Origin: Methylobacterium sp. C25
Lineage (GTDB): Bacteria; Pseudomonadota; Alphaproteobacteria; Rhizobiales; Beijerinckiaceae
Length of the DNA: 64,000 nt
Assembly: GCF_021352225.1 (NCBI RefSeq)
Contig: NZ_JAAUVI010000001.1
Span: 1,026,191-1,090,190, forward strand
Direction: 5' to 3'
In this document: one piece after another, positions 1 through 8,353 of the stretch
Layout of the letters: the number at the start of each line of letters is the position of its first letter
Numbering within the stretch: position 1 is the first letter of the stretch
Translations under genes and position numbers: made by a program
Notes under the pieces: model-generated
The model's input: only the letters and a program-made list of their open reading frames with translations
Database searches by the model: none
Told to the model about the DNA's origin: nothing

Positions 1-467
1 CGGCCCGTGCCGTCCATCCCGGCTACGACCCGGACGCGATCCGCGGCCGCACCCGCTCCATCGATCTCGCCCTGCTGCGCTCGCGCGAGCCGCTGCCGGC
101 GCGGTTCGCGCCCGCCTTCCTGAGCGATGCCATGCCGAGCCAGGGCCAGTCCCTCACCTTCGGGGGCTACGGCGCGGTGCGCGGCGACGATTTCCGCTCC
201 ACCGGCAAGTTCCGTCTCGTCGATCTCCCGGTGGTCGAGCCGCACGGGCCGAGCCGCATCCTGGTCTGGCTGCACGCAGCCAGGGCCGGCGGCTGCAACG
301 GCGATTCCGGCGGCCCGATCTCGGACGGTGCCGGCGTGCTCGCCGTGGCGGCCTGGGTGCAGAAGGTCTGCGGCGGTCTCACACAGGGCGTGCTCGTGGG
401 GCCACAGCGCGGCTGGATCGACAGGACGCTGGCAGCCTGGGGCAGCACCGCGCGCTGGACGCGCTGA
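1..467 (+). CDS. Trypsin-like serine protease, C-terminal part (5' truncated by window)
   Basis: Reading starts in frame at base 3 and runs to a TGA at 465-467, so the start codon and signal peptide lie before the window. The visible part has the chymotrypsin-fold catalytic Asp in IDLALL, a GGYGAV segment, and the serine motif NGDSGGPI near base 300, followed by a WIDRTL C-terminal helix typical of the S1 family. The catalytic His (usually TAAHC) is outside the window. The next gene downstream is a second protease of the same family, so this is probably one half of a tandem duplication. The protein is inferred to be exported, like its neighbour. Confidence 0.85.
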   Translation, partial: ARAVHPGYDPDAIRGRTRSIDLALLRSREPLPARFAPAFLSDAMPSQGQSLTFGGYGAVRGDDFRSTGKFRLVDLPVVEPHGPSRILVWLHAARAGGCNGDSGGPISDGAGVLAVAAWVQKVCGGLTQGVLVGPQRGWIDRTLAAWGSTARWTR

Positions 468-575
468 GCGCCGCAGGCCTCCCGCCGAGGGAACTCCAGC
501 TTGGCCGGGGCATTGCCTTCGGCTAGCCTGAGCGCCCGAAGGTTTCGAGGCGCGCCGGGCGCTGGAGACAAAACC

Positions 576-1418
576 ATGGTCGCAGGCCCCGTCCGTGCCG
601 CCCTCGCCGGCGCCGTTCTCGGACTCGTTCCTTTCTCTGCCCACGCGGTGGTGCAGGGGCAGGTCAGCCGCGATCCCGATGGGCTGCGCGCCTCGGTGGT
701 GCGCATCGAGAGCACGACCGGCGAGATCTGCTCCGGCACGCTGATTTCGCAGGATCTCGTCCTTACCGCCGCCCACTGCGTCCAGCACCAGGCCGGATAC
801 AGCGTCGTTGTGGTCGATCCGTCCTTCCGTCAGCGCCGCATCCCGGCGCTGGCCGCGACCACCCATCCCGATTTCGTGCCCGGCACCTCGCCGGAGGACC
901 AGCCCGGCATCGACCTCGCGATGCTGAAGCTCGCCCAGCCCGTCGGCCCCGGCTTCCGGCCGCTCGACCCGAGCGGCAACGGGTCGATCGACTCCGGCGA
1001 CGGCGTCGACATCGCCGGATTCGGTGTGGTGGCCGAGAACAAGCGGAGCACCGCGCGCACCCTGCGCACGGCTCGTCTCGTCTCGATCGGTTCGCTCCAG
1101 GTCGCCAACCGCGTCACGGTGGTGACCGACGCGCACCGCCTCGCCGAGACCGCGGGTGCCGGCGCCTGCCTCGGCGATTCCGGCGGCCCGATCCTGCGCA
1201 ACGGCCGCATGGTCGGCGTGGTGAGCTGGTCGAGCGGCGCCATGCGCCAGGACAAGCGCGCCCGCACCGCCTGCGGCGGCTTCACCGCCGTGACGCCGAC
1301 CGGCGAGCACGCGAGCTGGATACAGGCCCGCGCCTCGCAGCTCGAGGCAATGCAGACCAACGAAACCGGCCGCCCGACGGAATGGGCCGCCAAGCCGGGA
1401 CGCCGGCGCGCACGTTGA
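576..1418 (+). CDS. Secreted trypsin-like serine protease (S1 family)
   Basis: A 280-residue protein with an N-terminal hydrophobic signal sequence (VRAALAGAVLGLVPFSAHA) and a complete S1 triad: His in TAAHC, Asp in IDLAML, Ser in GDSGGP. Paired cysteines around the His and Ser motifs suggest disulfides and a periplasmic or extracellular location. The start at 576 is chosen because GGAGA lies just upstream and the signal peptide begins there; a start at 501 would add an uncharged, low-quality leader. It follows a truncated paralogue by about 110 bp, consistent with tandem duplication. Substrate unknown. The Arg/Lys-rich C-terminal tail (about 20 residues) is outside the protease domain. Confidence 0.88.
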   Translation: MVAGPVRAALAGAVLGLVPFSAHAVVQGQVSRDPDGLRASVVRIESTTGEICSGTLISQDLVLTAAHCVQHQAGYSVVVVDPSFRQRRIPALAATTHPDFVPGTSPEDQPGIDLAMLKLAQPVGPGFRPLDPSGNGSIDSGDGVDIAGFGVVAENKRSTARTLRTARLVSIGSLQVANRVTVVTDAHRLAETAGAGACLGDSGGPILRNGRMVGVVSWSSGAMRQDKRARTACGGFTAVTPTGEHASWIQARASQLEAMQTNETGRPTEWAAKPGRRRAR

Positions 1419-1424
1419 GCCTTT

Positions 1425-1447
1425 CTCCTCGTCCCTCGGGCGAGGAG
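1425..1447. terminator. Hairpin between convergent genes, possible terminator
   Basis: CTCCTCG (1425-1431) pairs with CGAGGAG (1441-1447) around a 9-nt loop, in the 50-bp gap between the protease and DUF2239 stop codons. There is no clear T tract, so termination activity is only inferred from position. Confidence 0.3.
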
Positions 1448-1467
1448 ATGCGCGTGAACCGGTCCGA

Positions 1468-2037
1468 TCAGCCGGAACGGAAGGCCGGTTCGGCCAGATG
1501 CGTGGCGTGCTCGCGCAGATCGTTCGGCCACGCCGCGATCGCCGCCGCGAAACCCTCCGATTGACCCGCATAGAGCGCACGCGCCGCCGCCTCGTAGCCG
1601 GGCCGGTCGCCGGCTGCCGTCGCCATGAAGCGATCGGTGACTTCCTGCGCCCGGCGCCGCTCCTCCGGACCCGAATCCGCGCGGCGCGCCTCCTCGACGA
1701 GACGGCGTAGGGCCACCGAGGCTCCGCCCGGCTGAGCGCCAAGCCAGTCCCAATGGCGCGGCAGGAGCGTCACCTCCCGGGCGACGACGCCGAGCTTCGG
1801 CCGGCCCGGCCCTCTGGCCGGCGGCTCCGGCGCGGCGAGCCGCGCACGCACGTCGTCGTCCGAACCGCGCAGGTCGGCATCGACGGTGCGTCCCGTCGCG
1901 TCGTCGAAAACCAGAACGCGGGTCGCCGCGTCGCGCGACAGCAGCGCCTTCACCGCGACGAAGACATCGCCGGGTGCTCCCCGTGCCAACCGGCTGCCAT
2001 CGTGGAATGCCGTATAGATCCGCTCGTCCGTCGCCAT
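1468..2037 (-). CDS. DUF2239 family protein
   Basis: A 189-residue protein starting MATDERIYTAF, preceded by a strong AGGAGG ribosome site, which fixes the start at 2037 rather than further upstream. The order of segments matches DUF2239: an N-terminal FxDGxRLA-like strand, a VFDDATGR strand, a PRGRPKLG-like basic linker (here ARGPGRPKLGVV), then REVTLLPRHWDWL and a helical C-terminal half. The family has no established function; the GRPKLG linker resembles an AT-hook-like patch, which could mean nucleic-acid contact, but that is speculation. A palindromic operator lies just upstream (2062-2104), so expression is probably under a dedicated repressor. Confidence 0.8.
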   Translation of the reverse strand: MATDERIYTAFHDGSRLARGAPGDVFVAVKALLSRDAATRVLVFDDATGRTVDADLRGSDDDVRARLAAPEPPARGPGRPKLGVVAREVTLLPRHWDWLGAQPGGASVALRRLVEEARRADSGPEERRRAQEVTDRFMATAAGDRPGYEAAARALYAGQSEGFAAAIAAWPNDLREHATHLAEPAFRSG

Positions 2038-2061
2038 GGCCGCCTCCTGCTCGGCGGCTTT

Positions 2062-2104
2062 TTTACCCGGATAAATCATGGAGTCAATATAGTCCGGGTA
2101 TAAA
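2062..2104 (-). promoter_or_regulatory. Paired palindromic operator upstream of the DUF2239 gene
   Basis: TTTACCCGGATAAA (2062-2075) is a nearly perfect dyad. A second related copy, TCCGGGTATAAA, sits at 2093-2104 in inverted orientation with about 17 bp between. Both lie 25-67 bp before the gene's ATG in an unusually AT-rich patch. The arrangement is typical of a dimeric HTH repressor site; the cognate regulator is not evident in the window. Confidence 0.5.
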
Positions 2105-2264
2105 TTTGAGACAGGATCTCGGCGCTCATCGCAGGTTGCATGACTGAAAGTCTTCCCGAAACCCGGAGATCGCCGCGGCCTGAAAGACAACATTCCTGCC
2201 ATTGATCAAATCGTAAGCATTAAAGTGCAATGATCGGCTCGCCTCGCACGGAAAATCGGCCGCC

Positions 2265-2513
2265 ATGAGCAAATGGGTTCCTGCCGTCGCCCTGATCGGG
2301 CTGGTCTGCATCATGGTTCTGCCGACACCGGGCGTGCTCGGGATCGTGATCGGCACCTGCTGCCTCCTCGCCATCATCGTTTCGGCGGTGGCGCTCTTCT
2401 TCGAGCGGATCCTCAGCCGCGTGATCAAGCCCGTCACCGACGCGTTTCGCCGGGCGGCGAAGCCGAAGAAGCGCTTCGCGGATGCCGGCGCGGTCGTCGG
2501 ACGCAAGCGGTAA
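2265..2513 (+). CDS. Small two-helix membrane protein, unknown
   Basis: An 82-residue protein with two hydrophobic segments (about residues 5-25 and 27-47) followed by a strongly basic cytoplasmic tail ending in AKPKKRF and GRKR. Start ATG at 2265 follows CGGCCGCC with no strong ribosome site. No family recognised. It lies between the DUF2239 gene and the capsid gene, both transcribed the other way, so it is monocistronic. The hydrophobic/basic layout argues for a real gene, but its small size leaves doubt. Confidence 0.5.
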   Translation: MSKWVPAVALIGLVCIMVLPTPGVLGIVIGTCCLLAIIVSAVALFFERILSRVIKPVTDAFRRAAKPKKRFADAGAVVGRKR

Positions 2514-2587
2514 CGGATCGCTGACGGCACCGTCCTTCCGGGGCCGCCACGGGGCGCCCGGAAAGACACCATGGCGCCTCGCGATGG

Positions 2588-3859
2588 TCAGGCGAACTTC
2601 AAGAGCTTGATCGCGTCGAAATCCTGCACCCCGCCGCCGACGCGCTTCGTCGTGTAGAACAGCACGTAAGGCTTGGCCGAGTAGGGATCGCGCAATGTCC
2701 GCAGGCCCGTACGGTCCACCACCAGATAGCCGCGCTTGAAGTCGCCGAAGGCAATGGACAGGCTGCCCGAGCCGATATCCGGCATCGCCTCGGCCTCGGC
2801 GACGGGGAAGCCCATCAGCGTGGCGGTGCGGTCCGCGCCGCTCGGCGGCTGCCAGAGGTAATTGCCCTCCGCATCCTTGAACTTGCGGATCGTGCTCTGC
2901 ACGCGGCGGTTCATGACGAAGGTGGCATTCTGGCGGTAGCCGGCGCGCAGGGCATAGATCAGGTCGAACAGCACGTCGGCCGGGTTGCTCGCCGGGAAGG
3001 CCGAGGGTGTGCCCGTGCCGAGAAAGCCGATCTTGCCGGGCACCCAGGAGGCATTCGCCACGGTGTCGTAGGCGAGGAAGCCGTGCGGCCGCCCGACACC
3101 GTCACCGGTGACGAAGGCCACACTCTCCTGTTCGGCAAACACATCCTCGACCTCCGCCGAGAGCCAGGCATCGATGTCGACCACGGCATCGTCGAGAAGC
3201 GTCTGCGTCGCCGCCGGCATGGCGTAGAGCTCCATGGCCGGGAAGCTCAGCTCCAGCAGGTTCGGCGAGTCCGTCTGCGGCCGCGCCGCGGTCTCCGCCA
3301 CCCAGCCCGCGGCCGGGCCGGTGGGCGAGACAGCGCGCTTGTAGAGGCCGCCGGAGATGGTCTGCACGCTGGCCAGCGCGCGGATCGGCGAGATCTGGGC
3401 CAGCCGGCGCAGCACCTCCCGCTCGATCGTCGCCGGCACGAGATAGCCGCCATCCGGCCCGGAACCCGCCGAGAGCGCCTTCTCCTCCAACCGCTTCAGG
3501 CCGGTGCTTTCCCCGGCGCGGACATAGAGATCGAAGGCCGCCTTGTGCTCGGTGCCGGCCGCATCGCGGTGCGTCCCGTCGGTCCCGGCGAGCGGCGGTC
3601 GGGCGCGGTCGAGGCTGATCCGGTCGAGGCGGGTCTTGGCCTGGTCGAGGGCCGTGTCGATGCGGGCGAGCTTTTCCTCGGTGAGGATGTCGGCCGAGAG
3701 GCGGCTCTCGATCTGGCCGAGGCGGGTGTCGTTGGCCTCCTTGAAGGCCTCGAAAGCGCGGGCGAAGTCGTCGAGCACTGCGTCGACGGAGCCGGTGGCC
3801 GCCTTGTGCTCGGTGAGAGGGGAGGCGGATTTCGTCTCGATGGGGCTGTGTGCGGTCAT
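2588..3859 (-). CDS. HK97-fold major capsid protein (GTA gp5-like)
   Basis: A 423-residue protein with the HK97 capsid plan. Residues 1-115 are a charged, coiled-coil scaffold-like N-terminal delta domain that would be removed by the prohead protease, followed by the SAGSGPDGGYLVP segment that begins mature capsids of RcGTA type. The E-loop, A-domain and P-domain follow, with the conserved GDGVGRPHGFL, MNRR and LMGFPV segments and a C-terminal YTTKRVGGGVQDFDAIKLLKF. It is last in the gene order terminase-portal-protease-capsid seen in RcGTA-like clusters and HK97-type phages. No head-tail adaptor or tail gene follows. Confidence 0.92.
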   Translation of the reverse strand: MTAHSPIETKSASPLTEHKAATGSVDAVLDDFARAFEAFKEANDTRLGQIESRLSADILTEEKLARIDTALDQAKTRLDRISLDRARPPLAGTDGTHRDAAGTEHKAAFDLYVRAGESTGLKRLEEKALSAGSGPDGGYLVPATIEREVLRRLAQISPIRALASVQTISGGLYKRAVSPTGPAAGWVAETAARPQTDSPNLLELSFPAMELYAMPAATQTLLDDAVVDIDAWLSAEVEDVFAEQESVAFVTGDGVGRPHGFLAYDTVANASWVPGKIGFLGTGTPSAFPASNPADVLFDLIYALRAGYRQNATFVMNRRVQSTIRKFKDAEGNYLWQPPSGADRTATLMGFPVAEAEAMPDIGSGSLSIAFGDFKRGYLVVDRTGLRTLRDPYSAKPYVLFYTTKRVGGGVQDFDAIKLLKFA

Positions 3860-3884
3860 GGATGTCCTCGACGGTTGAAGGAGT

Positions 3885-4394
3885 TCAAGGGAGGTGCCGC
3901 GCTTGCCCCACCCCGCTTGCGGCTGGGATCAGCGGCGGTGTTCGCATCCGCCGTGCTTGGGCCCGCAGGCGCTCCGCGAGATCGGCCGACGCCTTTGCCA
4001 GCACCCGCGCGCCGGGTTGGAGCGGAAAGGTCACGAGCGAGATCTCCCAGAGGTCGACGGCGACGAGCCTTCGGCCGCCGCGCTCCGGCATCGCCTTCAC
4101 CACGCGAAACCCGATGGAGAGCCCGTCGAGGCCGCCCTCGCGCATCAGCGCATCGACCTCCCGGGCGCGCTGCACGGCGAGGTTCAGCTGCCCCTCGACG
4201 CGCAGACCGCGCGCGTCCTCGGCGAGGGAGACCCAGCGCCCGATCGGTTCGGCGGGATCGTGCTGCCAGAGCATCCGCACCCCGGCCGCACCCCGCCGTG
4301 CGAGGCTTGCGACGAAGGCGCCCGGCACGACCGTGTCGCGCCCGAGATCGGGCACGCCGAACACGCTGGCATAGCCGGCAAAATAGCCATCCAT
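3885..4394 (-). CDS. HK97-family prohead (capsid maturation) protease
   Basis: About 169 residues. The N-terminal GYASVFGVPDLGRDTVVPGAF is diagnostic for HK97 prohead protease (peptidase U35), followed by MLWQHDP with the catalytic His, GLSIGF carrying the catalytic Ser, and DLWEISLVTFP. Start at 4394 is preferred because AGAGG lies upstream; an in-frame ATG at 4433 would add 13 residues that look non-conserved. It sits 74 bp after the portal gene stop and 25 bp before the capsid start, so it is transcribed with them. Its likely substrate is the 115-residue N-terminal region of the adjacent capsid protein. Confidence 0.88.
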   Translation of the reverse strand: MDGYFAGYASVFGVPDLGRDTVVPGAFVASLARRGAAGVRMLWQHDPAEPIGRWVSLAEDARGLRVEGQLNLAVQRAREVDALMREGGLDGLSIGFRVVKAMPERGGRRLVAVDLWEISLVTFPLQPGARVLAKASADLAERLRAQARRMRTPPLIPAASGVGQARHLP

Positions 4395-4468
4395 GGGCGC
4401 CTCTGATGATCGGGGTTCGAGGGCGCTCGTCATCGCGAGCACGGCAAAGGAACAATGCGTGGACCGGA

Positions 4469-5632
4469 TCAGCCTTCGGGCCCCGGACTCTCCGCCGGAT
4501 ACCCCACCGCTTCCCGCTTCTCGCCGACGGATAGGAAATCCGCGCTTCCGATGCGCCGCCACAGCGATTCCCGCTCGCTCGCCAGTGCCTCGATGGCGTC
4601 GAGATCGGGCCCGAGCCGGGCCGCCCCGAAGACCGGTTCCAGCCAGGCGGCGATGGAATCGGCGGTGCGGCGGACCAGCGGCACGATGGTCTGGCGGTAG
4701 AAGGCGCGGTTGGCCTCGGCGTAGTTGGCGTGGGTGTTGTCGCCCGGCAGCCCCAGCAGAAGGGGCGGCACGCCGAAGGCCAGCGCGATCTCGCGGGCGG
4801 CCGAGGCCTTGGCCTCCACGAAATCCATCTCCTTCGGTGAGAGCGCGAGCGGACGCCAATCGAGGCCACCGTCGAGGAGGAGCGGCCGGCCGGCATTGCC
4901 TGCGCCCTGATAGTTCGCCTCCAGCTCGGCCTTGAGCCGGCTGAATTGCGCCTCGCTGAGCGCCGCGCCACTCGAGGGCGCGAAGACCAGGGCGCCGGAG
5001 GGCCGGGCGGCGTTGTCGAGGAGCGCCTTGTGCCAGGCGCCAGCCGCGTTGTGGATGTCGAGGGAGACTGCCGCCGCCTCCATCGGGGAGAGCCCGAGAT
5101 GGTCGTCGAGCGGGTTGAACTGGGCGAGATGAAGGATCGGCGGCAGCGGGCCGGCCTGCTCGTAGCGGATCGTCCGGCCGCCGGCCGTGTATTCGTAGGC
5201 GCCGACCCAGCCATCGGGACTGGCCAGGGGGCGCATCCGGTCGGGCCGAAGCGAGAACAGCTCGCGGGGTATGCCGTCGAGGCTGACGGCTTCGATATAG
5301 ACGTTCCCCGAGACCATCAGGTGTCCGTAGATGCCCTCCAGGAAGCGCGCGCCGCCCTCCCGCGGATTCGGCCTCGCGAGGAGGGCGAGCACCGGGTGCG
5401 TGTCCTCGGCACCATCGATGGTCAGCGGCAGGCTGGCCGCCGCCTCGGCGACGAGACGCACGGCGCGATGCGCGACGGCGTTACGGGCATAGCCCTCGCG
5501 GGCGAAGGCCGCCGGCTCGCGCGCCGACCAGACCGGCCGGCCCTCGCCGTAGAAGGTCACCGTCGTCGGGGCAGCCTTGGTGGCGGGGGCATAGCCCGCG
5601 GCCTGGGCGAGGCGGGTGAGGAGGTTGGACAT
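4469..5632 (-). CDS. Phage/GTA portal protein (HK97 family)
   Basis: A 387-residue protein with the phage_portal fold: N-terminal GYAPATKAAPTT linker, NAVAHRAVRLVAEAAASLPL helix, PNPREGG, the GNVYIEAV strand, HLAQFNPLDDHLGLSPMEAA and the long helix with FGVPPLLLGLPGDNTHANYAEA. These segments match gp3 of RcGTA and HK97 gp3. It would form the dodecameric ring through which DNA enters the head. It lies between large terminase and prohead protease in the usual order, with about 40 bp to the terminase stop. Confidence 0.9.
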   Translation of the reverse strand: MSNLLTRLAQAAGYAPATKAAPTTVTFYGEGRPVWSAREPAAFAREGYARNAVAHRAVRLVAEAAASLPLTIDGAEDTHPVLALLARPNPREGGARFLEGIYGHLMVSGNVYIEAVSLDGIPRELFSLRPDRMRPLASPDGWVGAYEYTAGGRTIRYEQAGPLPPILHLAQFNPLDDHLGLSPMEAAAVSLDIHNAAGAWHKALLDNAARPSGALVFAPSSGAALSEAQFSRLKAELEANYQGAGNAGRPLLLDGGLDWRPLALSPKEMDFVEAKASAAREIALAFGVPPLLLGLPGDNTHANYAEANRAFYRQTIVPLVRRTADSIAAWLEPVFGAARLGPDLDAIEALASERESLWRRIGSADFLSVGEKREAVGYPAESPGPEG

Positions 5633-5675
5633 TCAGTTTCCTCGAGCGCGAGAGAGGGATTACGCGCGCAGTGCT

Positions 5676-6980
5676 TCACAACACCCGCACCCGCGGCTCG
5701 GCCTGGGGAGTCAGCATCAGATGCGTCAGCGCCCAGACCAGCGCATCGAGCCGGTCCGGTGAGGCGCCCGTCGACAGGCCGCCGGGACCGAAATCGCAGA
5801 GTTCGTCCTCGAGCGCCGGAAAGGCGCCGGCATGGTGCACCCGGCCCTGCGCATAGAGCAGCGAGACCGGCTCGGCCCGCAGGTACTTTCCCCGAGTGGC
5901 GCGTACCGGGGTGACGGGCACCGAAGGATCCATTTCGGCGAGGATGGTCGAGACCATCTCGCCGCCCTGGTTGACCTCGACGACGAGGGCGTCGGCGCGG
6001 AGCTGGTGATAGAGCGCCAGGGCCGCGCGCGCCCAGCGCTCCGGCGGCGCCTGCGCCATGGTGGCGTCGGCGAGGACATAGGCTGCACCGTCGGGTCCGA
6101 GCCCGGCGGCGACGATGCCGCATGCGTCCGCCCCGACGCGGGAGGAGGCCGGCGGGTCCACCGCCACCACCAGCCGCACGAGGGCCGGAGCGGCGGAGAC
6201 GCGGGCCGCCTCGATGGCCTCTCGGCTCCAGAGGGCATCGGGCCGGTCCGCGATCAGCTCCCCGTCGAGTTCCTGGCGGCCGAGGCGAGTGCCGGCGTAG
6301 CGTCCGACCACCGTCTCCAGAAAATCCGGCGCGAGATGTGCCGCGTTGTCGGCGGTGCGGGCGCGCGTCACCACGGTGCGCGGATCGTTCAGCAGCCGCC
6401 GCAGCAGCGGGATCGGCCGCGGCGTCGTGGTGACGAGCCCGCGCGGCCGGCCACCGAGGCGCAGGCCGAACTGGATCATGTCGAAGGCGGTGTCGGCGTA
6501 GCGCCACTTCGCCACCTCGTCGGACCAGGCCGCCCCGAATTGAGGTCCGCGCAGGGAATCCGGTTCCTCGGCGGAGAAGGCGAGAGCCACCGCTCCGTTA
6601 GCGAAGCCGAGCCGGCGTCGCGAGGGCTGCCAGACCGGCCGCGCTCTACCGAGAAGCGGCAGCGAAAGCAGGCCGGACGGCCCCTCGATCATCACGTCGC
6701 GCACGTCGGCATAGGTCTCGCCGATCAGCGCGATGCGCCCGACCGGCTCGCGCGTCAGGCTCGGGTCGCCATGGGCGAGGCCGCGCACCCATTCGGCGCC
6801 GGCCCGGGTCTTTCCCGAGCCGCGCCCCCCGATGAAGGCCCAGGTCGTCCAGTCCCCGGGCGGCGGTAACTGATCGTCTCGGGCGAGGTGCAGCCAATCA
6901 TGGGCGAGCGCCTCCAGGTGCTCCGGCGGCAGGCTCTGCAGGAAGGCCCGCAGCGTCCCCGCCTGCCGCGAATGCCTCAT
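5676..6980 (-). CDS. Large terminase subunit (GTA gp2-like DNA packaging ATPase/nuclease)
   Basis: About 434 residues. The ATPase half has Walker A GGRGSGKT, a Walker B-type segment RIALIGETYADVRDVM, and the WSDEVAKW motif. The nuclease half begins VVAVDPPASS with the first metal-binding Asp and contains VVEVNQGG. Start at 6980 (MRHSRQAGTL) matches the length of RcGTA gp2 N-termini; an upstream in-frame ATG at 7052 is possible. With either start the gene overlaps the upstream small-terminase-like gene (83 bp or more), suggesting translational coupling. It would package host or phage DNA through the portal. Confidence 0.9.
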   Translation of the reverse strand: MRHSRQAGTLRAFLQSLPPEHLEALAHDWLHLARDDQLPPPGDWTTWAFIGGRGSGKTRAGAEWVRGLAHGDPSLTREPVGRIALIGETYADVRDVMIEGPSGLLSLPLLGRARPVWQPSRRRLGFANGAVALAFSAEEPDSLRGPQFGAAWSDEVAKWRYADTAFDMIQFGLRLGGRPRGLVTTTPRPIPLLRRLLNDPRTVVTRARTADNAAHLAPDFLETVVGRYAGTRLGRQELDGELIADRPDALWSREAIEAARVSAAPALVRLVVAVDPPASSRVGADACGIVAAGLGPDGAAYVLADATMAQAPPERWARAALALYHQLRADALVVEVNQGGEMVSTILAEMDPSVPVTPVRATRGKYLRAEPVSLLYAQGRVHHAGAFPALEDELCDFGPGGLSTGASPDRLDALVWALTHLMLTPQAEPRVRVL

Positions 6981-7596
6981 AGCGTCGCGCGAGATCCGCG
7001 CGGAGGGCGGCGAGATCCTGCTCAGGCTCTCCATCCGTGTCTCCGACAGCATCCGGGGGGCGTGGGGTCGAGAGGTCGTCGAGAAGGCGCTTGAGGCCGC
7101 CGACGTCGCGCAGCAGCCGCGCGGTGTCGTCGGCCGGGCCGGCTTTGCGCAATCGGTCGTCGAAGGCCGCGATCTGGCGGGCGATGTGACCGCGAAGGGC
7201 CGCGTCGAGATCCGCGAGGTCTAGCGTCTCCATCGGCGGTGGCCGTGGCGTGGAGGCTTTCGCGGCCGTGAGCCCGCAGGCCAGCATCAGGACGCCGGAA
7301 TCGTCACGCTTCACCCCCATCGCTTCGGCGAGATCGCCCGGATCGAGGTCGCCGCGCCCGAGTAGTCGGGCGGCCGCTGCCACGCGTCGCTTCGTCCAGT
7401 AGCGAGGATTGGTTTCGAGCCGCGAGGGGCGTGTCCAGGGGCGGATGCGCGCCTGACGGTTCCAGAGTCTCACCGTCGCCAGGGGCACGCCGGTCTGCTG
7501 CGCGATCGCGGCCATGCTGAGATCGGTGTCTTCCAGCAGGGCCACGACCGTCCTGCGTGAGTCCGGCGTGTGAGGGCTCAGGAACGCCATCGCCAC
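6898..7596 (-). CDS. Putative small terminase subunit / GTA gp1-like protein
   Basis: A 232-residue protein immediately upstream of and overlapping the large terminase. Residues 10-55 look like a helix-turn-helix (TVVALLEDTDLSMAAIAQQT then VPLATVRLWNR), as expected for a DNA-recognising small terminase. The middle has a second helical segment (RRVAAAARLLGRGDLDPGDLAEAMG), and the C-terminal third is helical and acidic with a low-complexity Ala/Gly/Pro end. Position and HTH support a TerS role, but sequence conservation in this family is low, so the name is an inference. It is the first gene of the minus-strand head cluster. Confidence 0.6.
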   Translation of the reverse strand: MAMAFLSPHTPDSRRTVVALLEDTDLSMAAIAQQTGVPLATVRLWNRQARIRPWTRPSRLETNPRYWTKRRVAAAARLLGRGDLDPGDLAEAMGVKRDDSGVLMLACGLTAAKASTPRPPPMETLDLADLDAALRGHIARQIAAFDDRLRKAGPADDTARLLRDVGGLKRLLDDLSTPRPPDAVGDTDGEPEQDLAALRADLARRYEAFAAGGDAAGLPAEPAAGAPGGARP

Positions 7597-8036
7597 CCCC
7601 GCCGTCTCGTCACACCTCTGGAACGTTCATGTTTTGTACCGAAAGAGCGTCGCGCTGTCAATCATAAAATTCCTATCGGAGGAATTTATTTGGATGAGGC
7701 GAAGCAAAGTGGCGGACCGGAACCCGTAGCGCGAAACGTGGCTCGGTCCGCCACCCGTTCGGCTTCGCAATGAACGAGACCGGAGCGGTCCTGCCTTAAG
7801 AGCGCCCGCCGGCCGCCGCCGCAATGGGTAGAAAGTACGGCTTCGCACGGTGACGCGCCGCGAAGCCATCGCCCGTGGGCGGGTCGGGAGCGTGCGGCGG
7901 GGCACATCCTCCAGAGACCGGGAATGCGAGGCTCCTCAACCTGAACACCAGCCGACAGCCGATCTCACCGCCCGTTCAACCGGAAGCCGCGAGGATCGCC
8001 CGGCACAGAGATCCCGAAAGGGAAAGGAGCGACCCG
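7597..8036. other. Intergenic region between head-gene cluster and small gene; contains a strong hairpin
   Basis: About 440 bp without a convincing gene. It should hold the divergent promoters for the minus-strand head genes and the plus-strand 71-residue gene. A locally AT-rich stretch lies at 7625-7695. The main structure is a two-tier inverted repeat: outer GCGAAGC (7699-7705) with GCTTCGC (7762-7768), inner GTGGCGGACCG (7709-7719) with CGGTCCGCCAC (7744-7754). An adjacent GGAGG followed by ATG opens only an 11-codon peptide. Confidence 0.5.
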
Positions 8037-8252
8037 ATGGAAACCGAAGCTCTCGAACGGCCCGCCGACCTCGCCGTCTGGCCCGCCATCGCCGAAGGCG
8101 CCGCGCATGTGGTCTCGACGCATTACGCCAGCCTGCGCGAAGCGCTCGTCGCCGCGGCCCGCGTGTTGGCGGAATCGTCCCGGCAGCCCTGGATCGTCAC
8201 CGAAGACGGCGAGATGCTCGCCCCGACCGCGATCCGCGGCTATCTGAACTGA
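8037..8252 (+). CDS. Small hypothetical protein
   Basis: A 71-residue acidic protein (METEALERPADL...) with an excellent AAAGGAG ribosome site six bases before the ATG. The sequence has no signal peptide or membrane segment; it contains a helical centre (ASLREALVAAARVLAE) and a WIVTEDGEMLAP strand pair. No family is recognised, but the ribosome site and codon composition make it likely real. It is followed by a convergent DUF1345 gene. Confidence 0.65.
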   Translation: METEALERPADLAVWPAIAEGAAHVVSTHYASLREALVAAARVLAESSRQPWIVTEDGEMLAPTAIRGYLN

Positions 8253-8353
8253 TCGTTCGATGAGCCTTCGGTCTGGTCCGAAAGGGAGTCAGCGCAGCGT
8301 AGGCTCCGGATCCTCGGCCAGGTCGAGGTCGCGGCCACGCTGGAGCCCGCACC

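Noticed and set aside
3083..4534. 483-codon open frame on the plus strand
   Set aside because: Antisense to capsid and prohead protease; composition is Arg/Gly/Ala-rich without any motif.
7627..7905. 92-codon open frame on the minus strand upstream of the terminase genes
   Set aside because: Ser/Arg-rich sequence, no ribosome site, and it overlaps the strong hairpin at 7698-7768; treated as non-coding.
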